The notes under the pieces were generated by a model that worked only from the letters and a program-made list of their open reading frames with translations, was not told where the DNA came from and searched no databases. From contig NZ_CP071793.1 of NCBI RefSeq assembly GCF_017498545.1, positions 5,295,001 to 5,359,000 of the forward strand: DNA of 64,000 nucleotides, read 5' to 3'. Positions 16,139-24,542 of this stretch are shown here, piece by piece. The translations under genes and the position numbers were made by a program. Within the stretch, counting starts at the first letter, position 1. The number at the start of each line of letters is the position of its first letter. This DNA is from Sulfidibacter corallicola. GTDB taxonomy: Bacteria; Acidobacteriota; Holophagae; Acanthopleuribacterales; Acanthopleuribacteraceae.

Positions 16139-17431
16139 TTGAAGAACCGCAAAAACGCGTCTCCAGAGCCCTCTTCTGCTCCGAGTTTTCCCGGATTTCG
16201 CGAAGTGCCTAGAACCGGAGTGATTTACGTCATGGCTGAAGCCCGCAAACACGGCTTCCACTACGGCCATTCCGAATGGGCCAACCTGGGTCAGGGGGCG
16301 CCGGAAACGGGCGAGATTCCCGGTTCGCCGGCGCGTCTGACGCAGATTCCCTTGGCGGATGATACCTACGAATACGGTCCGGTGGTGGGCATCAACGAGC
16401 TGCGTTCCGCGGTCGCGGATCTCTACAACCAGCGTTATCGACGCGGCATGTCTTCGCGATACAGCATGGAAAACGTGGCGATTTCCTCCGGTGGACGCGC
16501 TGGCCTGACGCGGGTCGCCGCCGCGCTCGGCAATATCCATTTGGGCCACTTTCTACCGGACTATACGGCCTATGAAGAGCTGCTCGAATTGTTCAAGGCG
16601 TTCGTGCCGATGCCGATCCTGCTCGAGTCGGGCAAAGGCTTCGGTTTCGACGTGAAACGGCTGTTCCGGGAAGTGATGGGGCAGGGATTGGGTGCGGTAC
16701 TTATGTCCAACCCCTGTAATCCCACGGGGCAAGTGATGTTCGGTGAAGATTTGGCCGAGTGGATCGACATCGGTCGCACCCTTCAATGCGCCCAGATTTT
16801 CGATGAGTTCTACAGTCATTACCTCTACGACGAGGCCGCGAAGGCGTCGACTTCGCTCAGTGCCTGTGCCTACGTGGAGGACGTGGAGCGGGATGGTGTG
16901 GTCATTCTGGACGGTCTCACCAAAAATTGGCGCTACCCCGGCCTGCGGCTCTCCTGGACCGTCGGCCCCAAGGAAATCATCCGCCGCATCGGTTCGGCGG
17001 GCAGCTTCTTGGATGGGGGCCCACCCCACCCCGTGCAACGGGCCGTTTTGCCGTTGCTCGATTCCGCGGTGGCCGATGCCGAGGCTCGGGCCATTCAGCG
17101 ACACTTTTCCGTGAAGCGGGCCAGGGTGCTCGAGCGCTTGACCGAGCTGGGTTTCTCGATCAAGGGCATTCCCCAGGGCGCCTTTTACTTTTTTGTCGGT
17201 TTGGAAGGGCTTCCCGAACCGTTGCGCGATGGCATGGCCTTCTTTCAGGCGGCGCTCGAACGCCAGGTTATTTGTGTTCCCGGCGAGTTCTTCGACGTCA
17301 ATCCGGGCAAGCGTCGCAGCCATATCCCTTCGCGTTTGCGTGGGTTCGTTCGCATCAGTTTCGGCCCTGCGATTCGGGATTTGGAAATGGGCTTGGATCG
17401 CCTTGGCCAGATGATGGCCGATTACCGCTGA
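16139..17431 (+). CDS. PLP-dependent class I/II aminotransferase
   Basis: 430 residues, fold-type I. Visible PLP-site motifs are SNPCNPTGQV (Asn), IFDEFYSHY (Asp and Tyr), the Schiff-base lysine in GLTKNWRYPGLRLSW, and the carboxylate-binding arginine in FVRISFG. The N-terminal signature FREVPRTGVIYVMAEA, with NLGQGAPETG, recurs in a subgroup of uncharacterised aminotransferases. The amino donor is not deducible. I prefer the TTG start at 16139 because GGGAG lies 7 nt upstream and it retains that N-terminal signature; the internal ATG at VMAEA would cut it off. Confidence 0.85.
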   Translation: MKNRKNASPEPSSAPSFPGFREVPRTGVIYVMAEARKHGFHYGHSEWANLGQGAPETGEIPGSPARLTQIPLADDTYEYGPVVGINELRSAVADLYNQRYRRGMSSRYSMENVAISSGGRAGLTRVAAALGNIHLGHFLPDYTAYEELLELFKAFVPMPILLESGKGFGFDVKRLFREVMGQGLGAVLMSNPCNPTGQVMFGEDLAEWIDIGRTLQCAQIFDEFYSHYLYDEAAKASTSLSACAYVEDVERDGVVILDGLTKNWRYPGLRLSWTVGPKEIIRRIGSAGSFLDGGPPHPVQRAVLPLLDSAVADAEARAIQRHFSVKRARVLERLTELGFSIKGIPQGAFYFFVGLEGLPEPLRDGMAFFQAALERQVICVPGEFFDVNPGKRRSHIPSRLRGFVRISFGPAIRDLEMGLDRLGQMMADYR

Positions 17432-17470
17432 ACCCGGGGCAGGGCGGGTTTCCTTCTACCGCCAACGATC

Positions 17471-18370
17471 TCAACCCAGGAAATTCAATAGGCTCTGTTG
17501 GTTGATGGTGCCCTGCGAGCGCAACTGGGCTTGCAGGGTGTTTTGGACCTGTTCCAAATCGACGATTTCCTCGGCGAGATCGGCTGCTTCCAGTTGCGCC
17601 AGCACCGTGGTCAGGTTCTCTTCGAAAACCGCGTAGCGGTCGTTCTCCGCGGTCAAACGAACGTTGCGGGTGCCCACTTCGGCGATCGCTTCGTTCAGGC
17701 GCTCGGTCACATCTCGCATGCGCGGCAATTCGGCGTTGATGGCCACCTCGTCGTTGGCCCGGAACGCAGTTTCCAAGTTGGTCAGGATTTCGATGATGTC
17801 CGTCGGATCACCCGGACCCGTTGGGCCGTAGGCGAGGTCGGAACCGATGAAGTTGGTCTGAATCGTGTCGGTATCGTTGATGCGGGCATTGACGATCGTC
17901 GTGTTGCCGGAATATACACCTGCCGCATCGAACGGCTGCGTGGTGGTAAGGGTGCCGGAGAAGAGGTATTCGTCCTCGTGACGGGTGTTCAGGCGATTGA
18001 TGATCGACTCGCGATGTTGCTGGATCTGGTCCGCGATGGTTTCGCGCTCCAGATCGTCGTGCAGATGGGAGGTCCCCTGCACGGCCAGCTCACGTGCCGC
18101 CTCGAAGCTCTCGAGAATGCTGTTCAGGGACGATTCGATGACACCGTTTTTTTGCAGCAGGGTTTCGATGTTCTTTTCGAAGGCCGCATTCTGCTCGAGC
18201 TGGTCCCGCGTGCTTTCGATGCGGCTGAAGTTGACCGGATCGTCCGAGCCGCGATTGACCTTTTTGAGCGTGGAAATGTGTTCCAGAATTTGGCTTTGCT
18301 CGAAATTGCTGCGCTGGTTGTAGAGCAGAAACTGGCGGTCGTTGGCGAATTCGCCCAGGCGGAATACCAC
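17471..18370 (-). CDS. flgL: Flagellar hook-filament junction protein FlgL (HAP3)
   Basis: 299 residues. The N-terminus (LLYNQRSNFEQSQILEHISTLKKVNRGSDDP split over residues 16-46) is the flagellin/HAP3 D0-D1 coiled coil. The C-terminus (LAEEIVDLEQVQNTLQAQL, then SLLNFLG) is the matching helix. The middle (YLFSGTLTTTQPFD) is the HAP3 signature. It connects hook to filament. GTG start, with AGGAGGG 5 nt upstream. Last gene of the operon in this window; it is convergent with the aminotransferase gene. csrA and fliW, frequent downstream neighbours, are not here. Confidence 0.92.
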   Translation of the reverse strand: MVFRLGEFANDRQFLLYNQRSNFEQSQILEHISTLKKVNRGSDDPVNFSRIESTRDQLEQNAAFEKNIETLLQKNGVIESSLNSILESFEAARELAVQGTSHLHDDLERETIADQIQQHRESIINRLNTRHEDEYLFSGTLTTTQPFDAAGVYSGNTTIVNARINDTDTIQTNFIGSDLAYGPTGPGDPTDIIEILTNLETAFRANDEVAINAELPRMRDVTERLNEAIAEVGTRNVRLTAENDRYAVFEENLTTVLAQLEAADLAEEIVDLEQVQNTLQAQLRSQGTINQQSLLNFLG

Positions 18371-18393
18371 GACACCCTCCTGTTAAATACCTT

Positions 18394-19893
18394 TTATCCC
18401 AATCGGTTCAAAATGTCCGCGGTCAACTGGTTGATGACCCCGATGAACCGAGAGGATGCCTGAAAGGCCTGTTGGAATTGCGTGAGTTGAATGGCTTCCT
18501 CGTCGAGGTTGACCCCCGACACCTCGTCGCGTCGGGCTTGGGCCTGGTTCAACAGGAGTTGGTGGGACTCGAGGTTGTCGCGCGCGTTTCGTGTCGTGCG
18601 GCCCAGATCGGAAAGCGTGTCTCCGTAATAGGATTCGAAGGTGCCGGTATTGGCGGTGCCGTCTCCGTTGCCGTCGATGACGGTCGAGCTGTCGCGTAAC
18701 CCGGCCAGCGCCAGGGCGATGACGTTGTTGCCCGTCTCTCCGGCAGTGTCGCTGAGGGACACTTTGTCGGGATCGAATCCGAGAGAAGGATCCAGGGGGT
18801 CCACCAGCAGGTCGGTGGATAGGGAGATGGCGCTCGCTGCACCTTGATAGCGGTCGGGATCGACCGTCGGCGGCGCCGGTGCGCCGGGGTTGGTGGGATC
18901 CAGAGGGTCGAAAAAGCGCAGTCCGGTGTCGTTCGGTGGAGCCGCGAGGCTGAAGCCCGTCGTATGGAGTGCGTTGAATTGGTTGATGAGACCGGCAGCC
19001 AGGTTGTCCAGTCGCCGGCGCAAATCACCGATTTCGTTGTCGCGGAGATCGAGCTTGGCGCCCAGCGTGCCGCCGTTGATTTGCGCGGTGATGTCGGTCG
19101 GTCCACTGCCGTTGTCGATATTCACGTCGAAGAAGTTGTTGTTGGCGGCATTTTGGGAAACGCTGAGCAGGTATTGCTTTTCACCCACGAGAACCAGGTT
19201 GCTGTCCTTGATGTTTACCTGGATCCGGTTGTTACCCATGTCGAACACGTCGACTTCGACCAGTTCGGCCAATTCGTTGATCTTGCGATAGCGCTCGTCG
19301 ATGATGTCCTGGGGCGGCGTTCCCTGGTTGTAGATCTGGCCGCTCAATGCTTCGATTTCCGCCGTGATCTGGTTGATTCGGGCCACCGTCGATTCCACAT
19401 CCACATTGGTGCGGGTTTGAACTTGGAACAGGTCCGCATCGCGATTGCGGATTTCGGTGGCGAGGCGGTCGCCCATCGCCAACAATTCGTTGCGCGCGGC
19501 CGTCGAGGACGGTCGCAGGGATACCTCTTCGATCGCTCCGAAAAAGTCGCTCATGCGCTGGCCGATGCCGGAGAATTCGGTTTCCGCCATCAAGCCTTCC
19601 ACTTCGGCGAGCCCCTGGGCGAAGGTGTCGTGGTACCCGAACCGACCCTGCTCACGGGTGAGCATCTGGTCCGCGATGGTATCGCGCAAACCCAGGATGC
19701 TGCTGACCTCGGAACCGGAGCCGACGATGTTTCGTCCGCCCGAACCCAGTCCGGTAACTTTGGTCTCGGCCATTTGCCGACTGTAAAACGGGGTGTTGAC
19801 GTTGGCGATGTTGTTGCCGATGACGTTCAGGCCCACCTGTGCGGTGCGCACCCCGGCCAAGCCGGTATAGAGACTGGCATTCAATCCGACCAT
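18394..19893 (-). CDS. flgK: Flagellar hook-associated protein FlgK (HAP1)
   Basis: 499 residues. The N-terminus (GLNASLYTGLAGVRTAQVGLNVIGNNIAN) is the rod/hook/HAP family motif, with NTPFYSRQ right after it. The D1 region contains FFGAIEEVSLRPSSTAARNELL and INQITAEIEALSGQIYNQG, typical of FlgK. The C-terminus (SGVNLDEEAIQLTQFQQAFQASSRFIGVINQLTADIL) is the partner helix. The central domain is short for the family. It forms the first junction zone between hook and filament. The spacing of 23 bp to flgL argues for one transcript. Confidence 0.94.
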   Translation of the reverse strand: MVGLNASLYTGLAGVRTAQVGLNVIGNNIANVNTPFYSRQMAETKVTGLGSGGRNIVGSGSEVSSILGLRDTIADQMLTREQGRFGYHDTFAQGLAEVEGLMAETEFSGIGQRMSDFFGAIEEVSLRPSSTAARNELLAMGDRLATEIRNRDADLFQVQTRTNVDVESTVARINQITAEIEALSGQIYNQGTPPQDIIDERYRKINELAELVEVDVFDMGNNRIQVNIKDSNLVLVGEKQYLLSVSQNAANNNFFDVNIDNGSGPTDITAQINGGTLGAKLDLRDNEIGDLRRRLDNLAAGLINQFNALHTTGFSLAAPPNDTGLRFFDPLDPTNPGAPAPPTVDPDRYQGAASAISLSTDLLVDPLDPSLGFDPDKVSLSDTAGETGNNVIALALAGLRDSSTVIDGNGDGTANTGTFESYYGDTLSDLGRTTRNARDNLESHQLLLNQAQARRDEVSGVNLDEEAIQLTQFQQAFQASSRFIGVINQLTADILNRLG

Positions 19894-19903
19894 GACCCGC
19901 TCC

Positions 19904-20404
19904 TCAGACTTCTTGGACCAGGCTGTTGCCCATGTCGATGGATTGATGGGCGAAGCCGCGGGCGTTGTAGGCGTTGGGCGCTTGCAGTCGACCCGGCTGT
20001 CCGGCGTTCAACCACTTCTGGATGAACTGCCATTGCGCCTGTTGCATCATCTGGCTCTGGCGCGAGTATTTGCGCAACTCCTGAGTGGCGGCCTGAATCT
20101 TGTTCCGATGCTCGAGCAACGTTGCCCGCCAATCGCCGCCCAACGATTCCGCCAGGGCACCCAGGGTTTTGAACCGGGGGACGCCGCGGCGTTTCGCCAT
20201 TTCGGAGAGAAGGGCGTCCTGGGCTGCCATCACCTGTTGGAGATTGGTCAACAGCGCTTCCTGCGGGCGGGTCATTTCAAAATAGCGAGACCAATCCGGT
20301 TTGACCAAAAAGGCCCGCAGGTCGCGTTGTTTTTCTATCAGTTCAATAAGCACCTGGTGTTTGTGCTGTAACAAAGACACCAGCTTCAAATATAAAGCTT
20401 GCAT
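19904..20404 (-). CDS. flgN: FlgN-like flagellar export chaperone
   Basis: 166 residues, mostly helical. It lies directly before flgK (10 bp gap), the standard place for FlgN, the chaperone that holds FlgK and FlgL monomers for export. The heptad pattern in LLQHKHQVLIELIEKQRDLRAFL and the Gln-rich C-terminal helix (SRQSQMMQQAQWQFIQKWLNAG) fit. Sequence identity within FlgN is always low, so the call leans on position and helix content. ATG chosen with GGGGGT upstream, rather than the start four codons earlier. Confidence 0.75.
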   Translation of the reverse strand: MQALYLKLVSLLQHKHQVLIELIEKQRDLRAFLVKPDWSRYFEMTRPQEALLTNLQQVMAAQDALLSEMAKRRGVPRFKTLGALAESLGGDWRATLLEHRNKIQAATQELRKYSRQSQMMQQAQWQFIQKWLNAGQPGRLQAPNAYNARGFAHQSIDMGNSLVQEV

Positions 20405-20436
20405 GGCGACCCCCAACGATGACGAGCAATGCTCGA

Positions 20437-20760
20437 CTAGATGGTGACATCGATGGAGTGGTAAGCGTCGCTAGCGATGATTTCCTTTTCTTCCGCTTCA
20501 TCGGAGGCCGGTGAACCTTGATCGTCCTGGGCCTCGCTCTCCTGATGAGTCTGCCGCTCCTTTTGGTGTTCTTCGCGAACCCCAATTTCTGCGGAATCCT
20601 CCAGAGCCTTGACCTTTGTCGCTTCTTGGCGCAACGTCTCGTGTAAAGCGTGGTTGGCTCGCTCTTTGGCCGCCTGTTGGCCTTGGATCTGTGCGGAGTT
20701 GATCTGCTCGGCATACACCGTGTTGGAGATCAGGCTCCGCAGGAAAATGGGGTCGGACAT
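20437..20760 (-). CDS. Small acidic unknown protein inside the flagellar operon
   Basis: 107 residues, not recognised. The N-terminal half is a predicted amphipathic helix (YAEQINSAQIQGQQAAKERANHAL split at residues 17-40). The C-terminal half is highly charged and probably disordered (Glu/Asp/Gln/Ser-rich), ending AYHSIDVTI. No signal peptide. It sits between flgM and flgN, so a role in flagellar assembly or regulation is likely. Codon use and the ribosome site (AGGAAAA before ATG) look genuine. Confidence 0.65.
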   Translation of the reverse strand: MSDPIFLRSLISNTVYAEQINSAQIQGQQAAKERANHALHETLRQEATKVKALEDSAEIGVREEHQKERQTHQESEAQDDQGSPASDEAEEKEIIASDAYHSIDVTI

Positions 20761-20789
20761 CGGTTTTCCTCAGGAGGGGTCGCGGAAGG

Positions 20790-21077
20790 CTAGAAAGAGT
20801 TCAAGCTTTCGTCGATGACTTTCTTGGCAACTTCCCGTTCGTCACGGTGATAGGTGCCCTCCGCGAATTCGCGTTGGATACCCGAAATTGCTTCGGACCG
20901 AATGTCAGGGGCTTGACGAAGACTGTCGACAGCGCGTTGGAACAGACTTCCGGAGACGGAGACCTCTACCGAGTCGCTGGGTGCCTCAACAGCTTCGGCT
21001 CGTTTCGAGCCTTTGCCGTAACTGCTGGCAGCAGATGCGTAAGATGCTGAGGACACGGAACTTTTTTCTACTTTCAT
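20790..21077 (-). CDS. flgM: Anti-sigma-28 factor FlgM
   Basis: 95 residues. The first half is Ser/Ala-rich and disordered. The second half carries the sigma-28-binding helices: DSVEVSVSGSLFQRAVDSLRQAPDIRSEAISGIQREFAEGTY (residues about 35-76; shown here only as the SVEVS...IQREF pattern), then KKVIDESL. FlgM holds FliA until the hook is complete and is then exported. Start at MKVEKSSV after a short upstream ORF extension. It lies between flgJ and the unknown gene in the operon. Confidence 0.85.
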   Translation of the reverse strand: MKVEKSSVSSASYASAASSYGKGSKRAEAVEAPSDSVEVSVSGSLFQRAVDSLRQAPDIRSEAISGIQREFAEGTYHRDEREVAKKVIDESLNSF

Positions 21078-21155
21078 TGGACCCTCCGGTCTTCTTTGCC
21101 GACTACCCACCAAGCCTATCGGTAGGTGCCCAAATGAGCTTAACCGGAAAGCATG

Positions 21156-21593
21156 CTATGGCGCTAACTCCTTGGCTCCATAAACGTTCTTTAAGGATTT
21201 GGTGAATCCTAATCCCTGGCTTTCAACGATTTTTTCCGCGGTGTTGCGAAAAAACTCGTCTCGAAAATACCCCAATCCTTGGCTCGATTCGCCCATCAAG
21301 CCACCTCCTGGTGAGGACGCATCCATGGTCTTCAACATAAAGGTAACGAGCTGGACTTCCAACTGTTTGGCTGCTTCATCGAGGTCGGCCTTCTGGTCTC
21401 CCGGGCGCCGCAAGGCGTCCTGGAGGCGGGCCGGTTCGGATCCGTTAGATTGGGTTGCGCGTTCCAGCAGTTCGGCGAATTCCGACGCGGATTCCCCTTC
21501 GCCTTCCCTGGCGATCGAGGACCATCGGCGTTCTGCCGTCTGCACGAGGTCGGTGTTGAGAATGGGGATGGATGATTGAGAATAGCCGTCCAT
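21156..21593 (-). CDS. flgJ: Rod-binding protein, FlgJ N-terminal-domain type
   Basis: 145 residues. The conserved core is EAAKQLEVQLVTFMLKTMDASSPGGGLMG plus GYFRDEFFRNTAEKIV and GLGFTKSL, the rod-capping domain of FlgJ. The C-terminal peptidoglycan hydrolase domain of enterobacterial FlgJ is absent, as in many phyla; a separate muramidase must open the wall. The N-terminal 50 residues are divergent. ATG with AGGAGAG upstream. It follows flgI by 62 bp. Confidence 0.88.
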   Translation of the reverse strand: MDGYSQSSIPILNTDLVQTAERRWSSIAREGEGESASEFAELLERATQSNGSEPARLQDALRRPGDQKADLDEAAKQLEVQLVTFMLKTMDASSPGGGLMGESSQGLGYFRDEFFRNTAEKIVESQGLGFTKSLKNVYGAKELAP

Positions 21594-21655
21594 GGGATGG
21601 TCTCTCCTGGATCATGTCTTGAGTTGCGGTTGAACTGGGACGCTTCCCAGGGGGA

Positions 21656-22849
21656 TTACATGAGCTTCAATTCGGCGTGTAGCGCGCCCGCTTCCTTCAT
21701 GGCCTGAAGAATGGCGATGATGTCGCGGGGCGACACTTTGAGCGCGTTCAGCGTTTCGGCGATCTGGCCGAGCGACACGCCCTCCTTGGCCACGTAGATT
21801 CGGGCCGGTTCTTCGCTCACCTCGGTGGTGACATTGCGTTGATTGACGGTTGGCGGTGCGTTGACCTGTCCCCCTCCGGGAACGGCCACGTTCTCTTCCT
21901 GGATTTGAATGGTCAGATCGCCGTGCGATATCGCCACCGATTCGACCTTGACCTGGGTGCCGATGATGATGGTTCCCGTGCGTTCGTTGATCACCACCTT
22001 GGCTGCCGTGTCCGGTCGCAGCGTCAGGTTTTCCAGGCGCGATACGAAGGCGATCATCTGATTTCCTCGGAATTCGGGGGGCACCATCACTTCCAGCGTG
22101 CGGCTGTTGAGCGGCCGTGCGAACTCGCTTCCCAGCAATTCGTTCACGGCCGAGACCGCCCGATCCATGGTCGTGAAATCTTCCTGGAAAAAGATGAATC
22201 GCAGACTGTCGCCGGCCAGGAAATCGAAGGGCACTTCTCGTTCCACGATGGCGCCGTTCGTGACCATACCGACCGTGGGATGGTTCTTGACGACGGAAGA
22301 GCCGCCGCTGCCCGCGGCGAATCCGCCGATGGAGATGGACCCCTGGGCGAGCGCGTAGGTCTTGCCGTCGACCGCTTTGAGTTCGGTGATCAACAGGGTG
22401 CCGCCCTGAAGGCTCGTGGCATCCCCGATGCTGGAAACCTGCACGTCCAATCGATGGCCGTTGCGGGCGAACGGGGGCAATTCCGCTTGAACCAGCGCCA
22501 TGGCCACATTCTTGACCTTGATGGTGGTGGGATCCAATTTGATGCCCGATTTGGAAAGGGCGTTCGCAAGGGTTTGGGTGGTAAAGCGGGTTTGGTCCTT
22601 GTCACCGGTGCCGGCCAGGCCTACGACGATACCGTAGCCCGTGAGCATGTTCTCGCGAACGCCTTCGATGGCGGCGATGTCCTTGATGCGAACGATTTGG
22701 GCTTGAAGAGGAGAGAAAAGGAGGGACATGGCGGTGAAGAGAGCCAGTATTTTTGGAACCGAAGGCGATCTTCGGGTGAGTGTGGAAACGGCGTGGGGAA
22801 ACGGGTTGCTTCCCATTCGGTCGCGTGATGTTTCGAGTGCTGGTCTCAT
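21656..22849 (-). CDS. flgI: Flagellar P-ring protein FlgI
   Basis: 397 residues including a cleavable signal peptide (about residues 30-50: ILALFTAMSLLFSPLQA). The mature part begins QIVRIKDIAAIEGVREN, with NMLTGYGIVVGLAGTGD and TNGAIVEREVPF characteristic of FlgI. It forms the periplasmic P-ring around the rod in peptidoglycan and so marks the cell as Gram-negative. The second ATG of ATGATCATG was chosen because GGAGGA lies 6 nt before it; the ORF extends 84 codons further without homology. First gene of the operon here; flgA and flgH, its normal upstream neighbours, are missing. Confidence 0.95.
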   Translation of the reverse strand: MRPALETSRDRMGSNPFPHAVSTLTRRSPSVPKILALFTAMSLLFSPLQAQIVRIKDIAAIEGVRENMLTGYGIVVGLAGTGDKDQTRFTTQTLANALSKSGIKLDPTTIKVKNVAMALVQAELPPFARNGHRLDVQVSSIGDATSLQGGTLLITELKAVDGKTYALAQGSISIGGFAAGSGGSSVVKNHPTVGMVTNGAIVEREVPFDFLAGDSLRFIFFQEDFTTMDRAVSAVNELLGSEFARPLNSRTLEVMVPPEFRGNQMIAFVSRLENLTLRPDTAAKVVINERTGTIIIGTQVKVESVAISHGDLTIQIQEENVAVPGGGQVNAPPTVNQRNVTTEVSEEPARIYVAKEGVSLGQIAETLNALKVSPRDIIAILQAMKEAGALHAELKLM

Positions 22850-23121
22850 GATCATTCCTCCACCGGTAAGCCGCTGGCGGAGCAAGACGAATACCATGCT
22901 TGATGATATGGGTAAGCTTAATAAAATGAGCGTATTATGGTCTGGGCTGGCAGGCTGGTTCGCTTCGGGGGGCGAAATTGCCCGGTGATTTTTGCCGCCC
23001 GGCTCTTTGCGGGGGTCACCGAAGTCCGGAGCCGCATCGGGAATGACCCGCAAAAAGGCTTCGGCGGTATGAATACTCCTGGACGTATATAATGAGTACA
23101 CACCGACAAGGGGAGCGATTC

Positions 23122-24540
23122 ATGGACCATGTTGCCGCCCTTCGAGCCTATCGTCGACAAATGGCGCGAAGCCTATGGCTCTACTTTTTTCTTAGTGACG
23201 GCTTTCTTTGGCTCCTGACGGCCGGTTCCGTGTGCTTGGCGCTGCGCATGGCTGGGATGTCGCCCAGCTTTTTGGTTTGGTCCGGAATTTTGATCCCCGT
23301 CATTCTGGGGGTGGCCCTCGCACGGGTTATTCGGGAGCTTCCTTCGCCATCGACGTTGCGTTCTTTTCTCGACGCCCACAATCGCCAAGGTGGCCTGCTC
23401 ATGGCTTCCGAGGAAATCGACGTCGGTGCCTGGGATGTGCGGCTGGTGAGTTTGTCCTTGCCTGAAGTGAAGTGGCCGATGGCTCGATCGATCTCGGGGT
23501 TCCTTTTTTCCGCATCCTTTTGGGTCTTGGTTTGGCTCGCACCGACCCACTGGTTTCATGTTCCCGAACCCCCGAAAATGGATCTCTTTCACCAATTGGC
23601 GGAAGCCGAACAAAAAATTGCGGTCCTTGAAGCCGAGGAGATACTCGACCAGAACCAATCGGAAAAACTACGCCGGACTTTGGCCGAATTGGAAAGTGAA
23701 TCCGGTGCGGCAAACCCCTCGCATTCCTGGGAGGCGCTGGACCAAGTGAACCGAAAGTTGATGGAAGAGGCGGAGCGGCATTTGGACGAACGGGAGGGGG
23801 CCGCGCTCCAACAGCAGGCCCTCGGCGACATGATGGCTGCGCTGACTCAAAGCGCATCACGGGTGGATAACCAAACCTGGCAGGATGCCATGCAGGAAAT
23901 GGCTGAATTGAGTCAACAGGTTCGCGCGGAGAACCTGCAATTTGCCAAGGGGCTGGACGACGAAACACTCGAAGCCCTGGCGAACGCGGATCTCTCGGTG
24001 GCCGAATTGGAGGCCTTGGCGGCACAACTGTCGAGCACGCCCGAAGAGTTGGCGGAATTGCGGGAAAAGCTGAAAAACGCCGGCTTGATCAAAGGCAAAA
24101 TCGTCAAGGCAAACAAGGGTGCGGATCTCGAGAAAGCGGAAGCCGCGTTGTTGAACCTGGTTGGTACGTGCAAAAACGGAAGCTGCGATGCCTTGAAGGT
24201 ATGTTTGGCTCAAACCTCCGGAGGATCGATCAGTCGCGGACCCGGTAGCGCCGAATTGAACTGGTCTCACGAAACCAACGAGCAACAGGCCGCCTTTGAA
24301 AGCAAAGTCCTGAACGACCCCACGCTGCCCTCTCTCGAGCAAAGCTATCGAATGGCGGTGACGACGGCCGCTCCGGAGCAAGGTTCGAATCGGCGGGTTG
24401 CCGCCGTGTCCGGCAACAGAGCGGCTCAGGGGAGTGGCGCATCCTTCTCCCATCAGATTCTTCCCAAGCACCGCGCCGTGGTCGGCAAGTACTTTGAAAA
24501 GAAAGCCGAAGAACCGGAACCCGAGCACCGGCCCGACTGA
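23122..24540 (+). CDS. Membrane-anchored coiled-coil protein of unknown function
   Basis: 472 residues. Hydrophobic segments near residues 22-70 and 128-145 give three spans. The soluble C-terminal two thirds contains long heptad-like helices rich in Glu, Leu and Gln (for example QLAEAEQKIAVLEAEEIL and LADAEL-type repeats around 200-310), then a disordered stretch. The last residues (QILPKHRAVVGKYFEKK) resemble the end of DUF4175-like or BatA/BatD-neighbour proteins, in which a short PxxxRxVVxxYF motif recurs; I could not confirm the family. ATG chosen over one 10 codons upstream because GGGGAG lies 7 nt before it. It is divergent from flgI. Confidence 0.7.
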   Translation: MDHVAALRAYRRQMARSLWLYFFLSDGFLWLLTAGSVCLALRMAGMSPSFLVWSGILIPVILGVALARVIRELPSPSTLRSFLDAHNRQGGLLMASEEIDVGAWDVRLVSLSLPEVKWPMARSISGFLFSASFWVLVWLAPTHWFHVPEPPKMDLFHQLAEAEQKIAVLEAEEILDQNQSEKLRRTLAELESESGAANPSHSWEALDQVNRKLMEEAERHLDEREGAALQQQALGDMMAALTQSASRVDNQTWQDAMQEMAELSQQVRAENLQFAKGLDDETLEALANADLSVAELEALAAQLSSTPEELAELREKLKNAGLIKGKIVKANKGADLEKAEAALLNLVGTCKNGSCDALKVCLAQTSGGSISRGPGSAELNWSHETNEQQAAFESKVLNDPTLPSLEQSYRMAVTTAAPEQGSNRRVAAVSGNRAAQGSGASFSHQILPKHRAVVGKYFEKKAEEPEPEHRPD

Positions 24541-24542
24541 AG

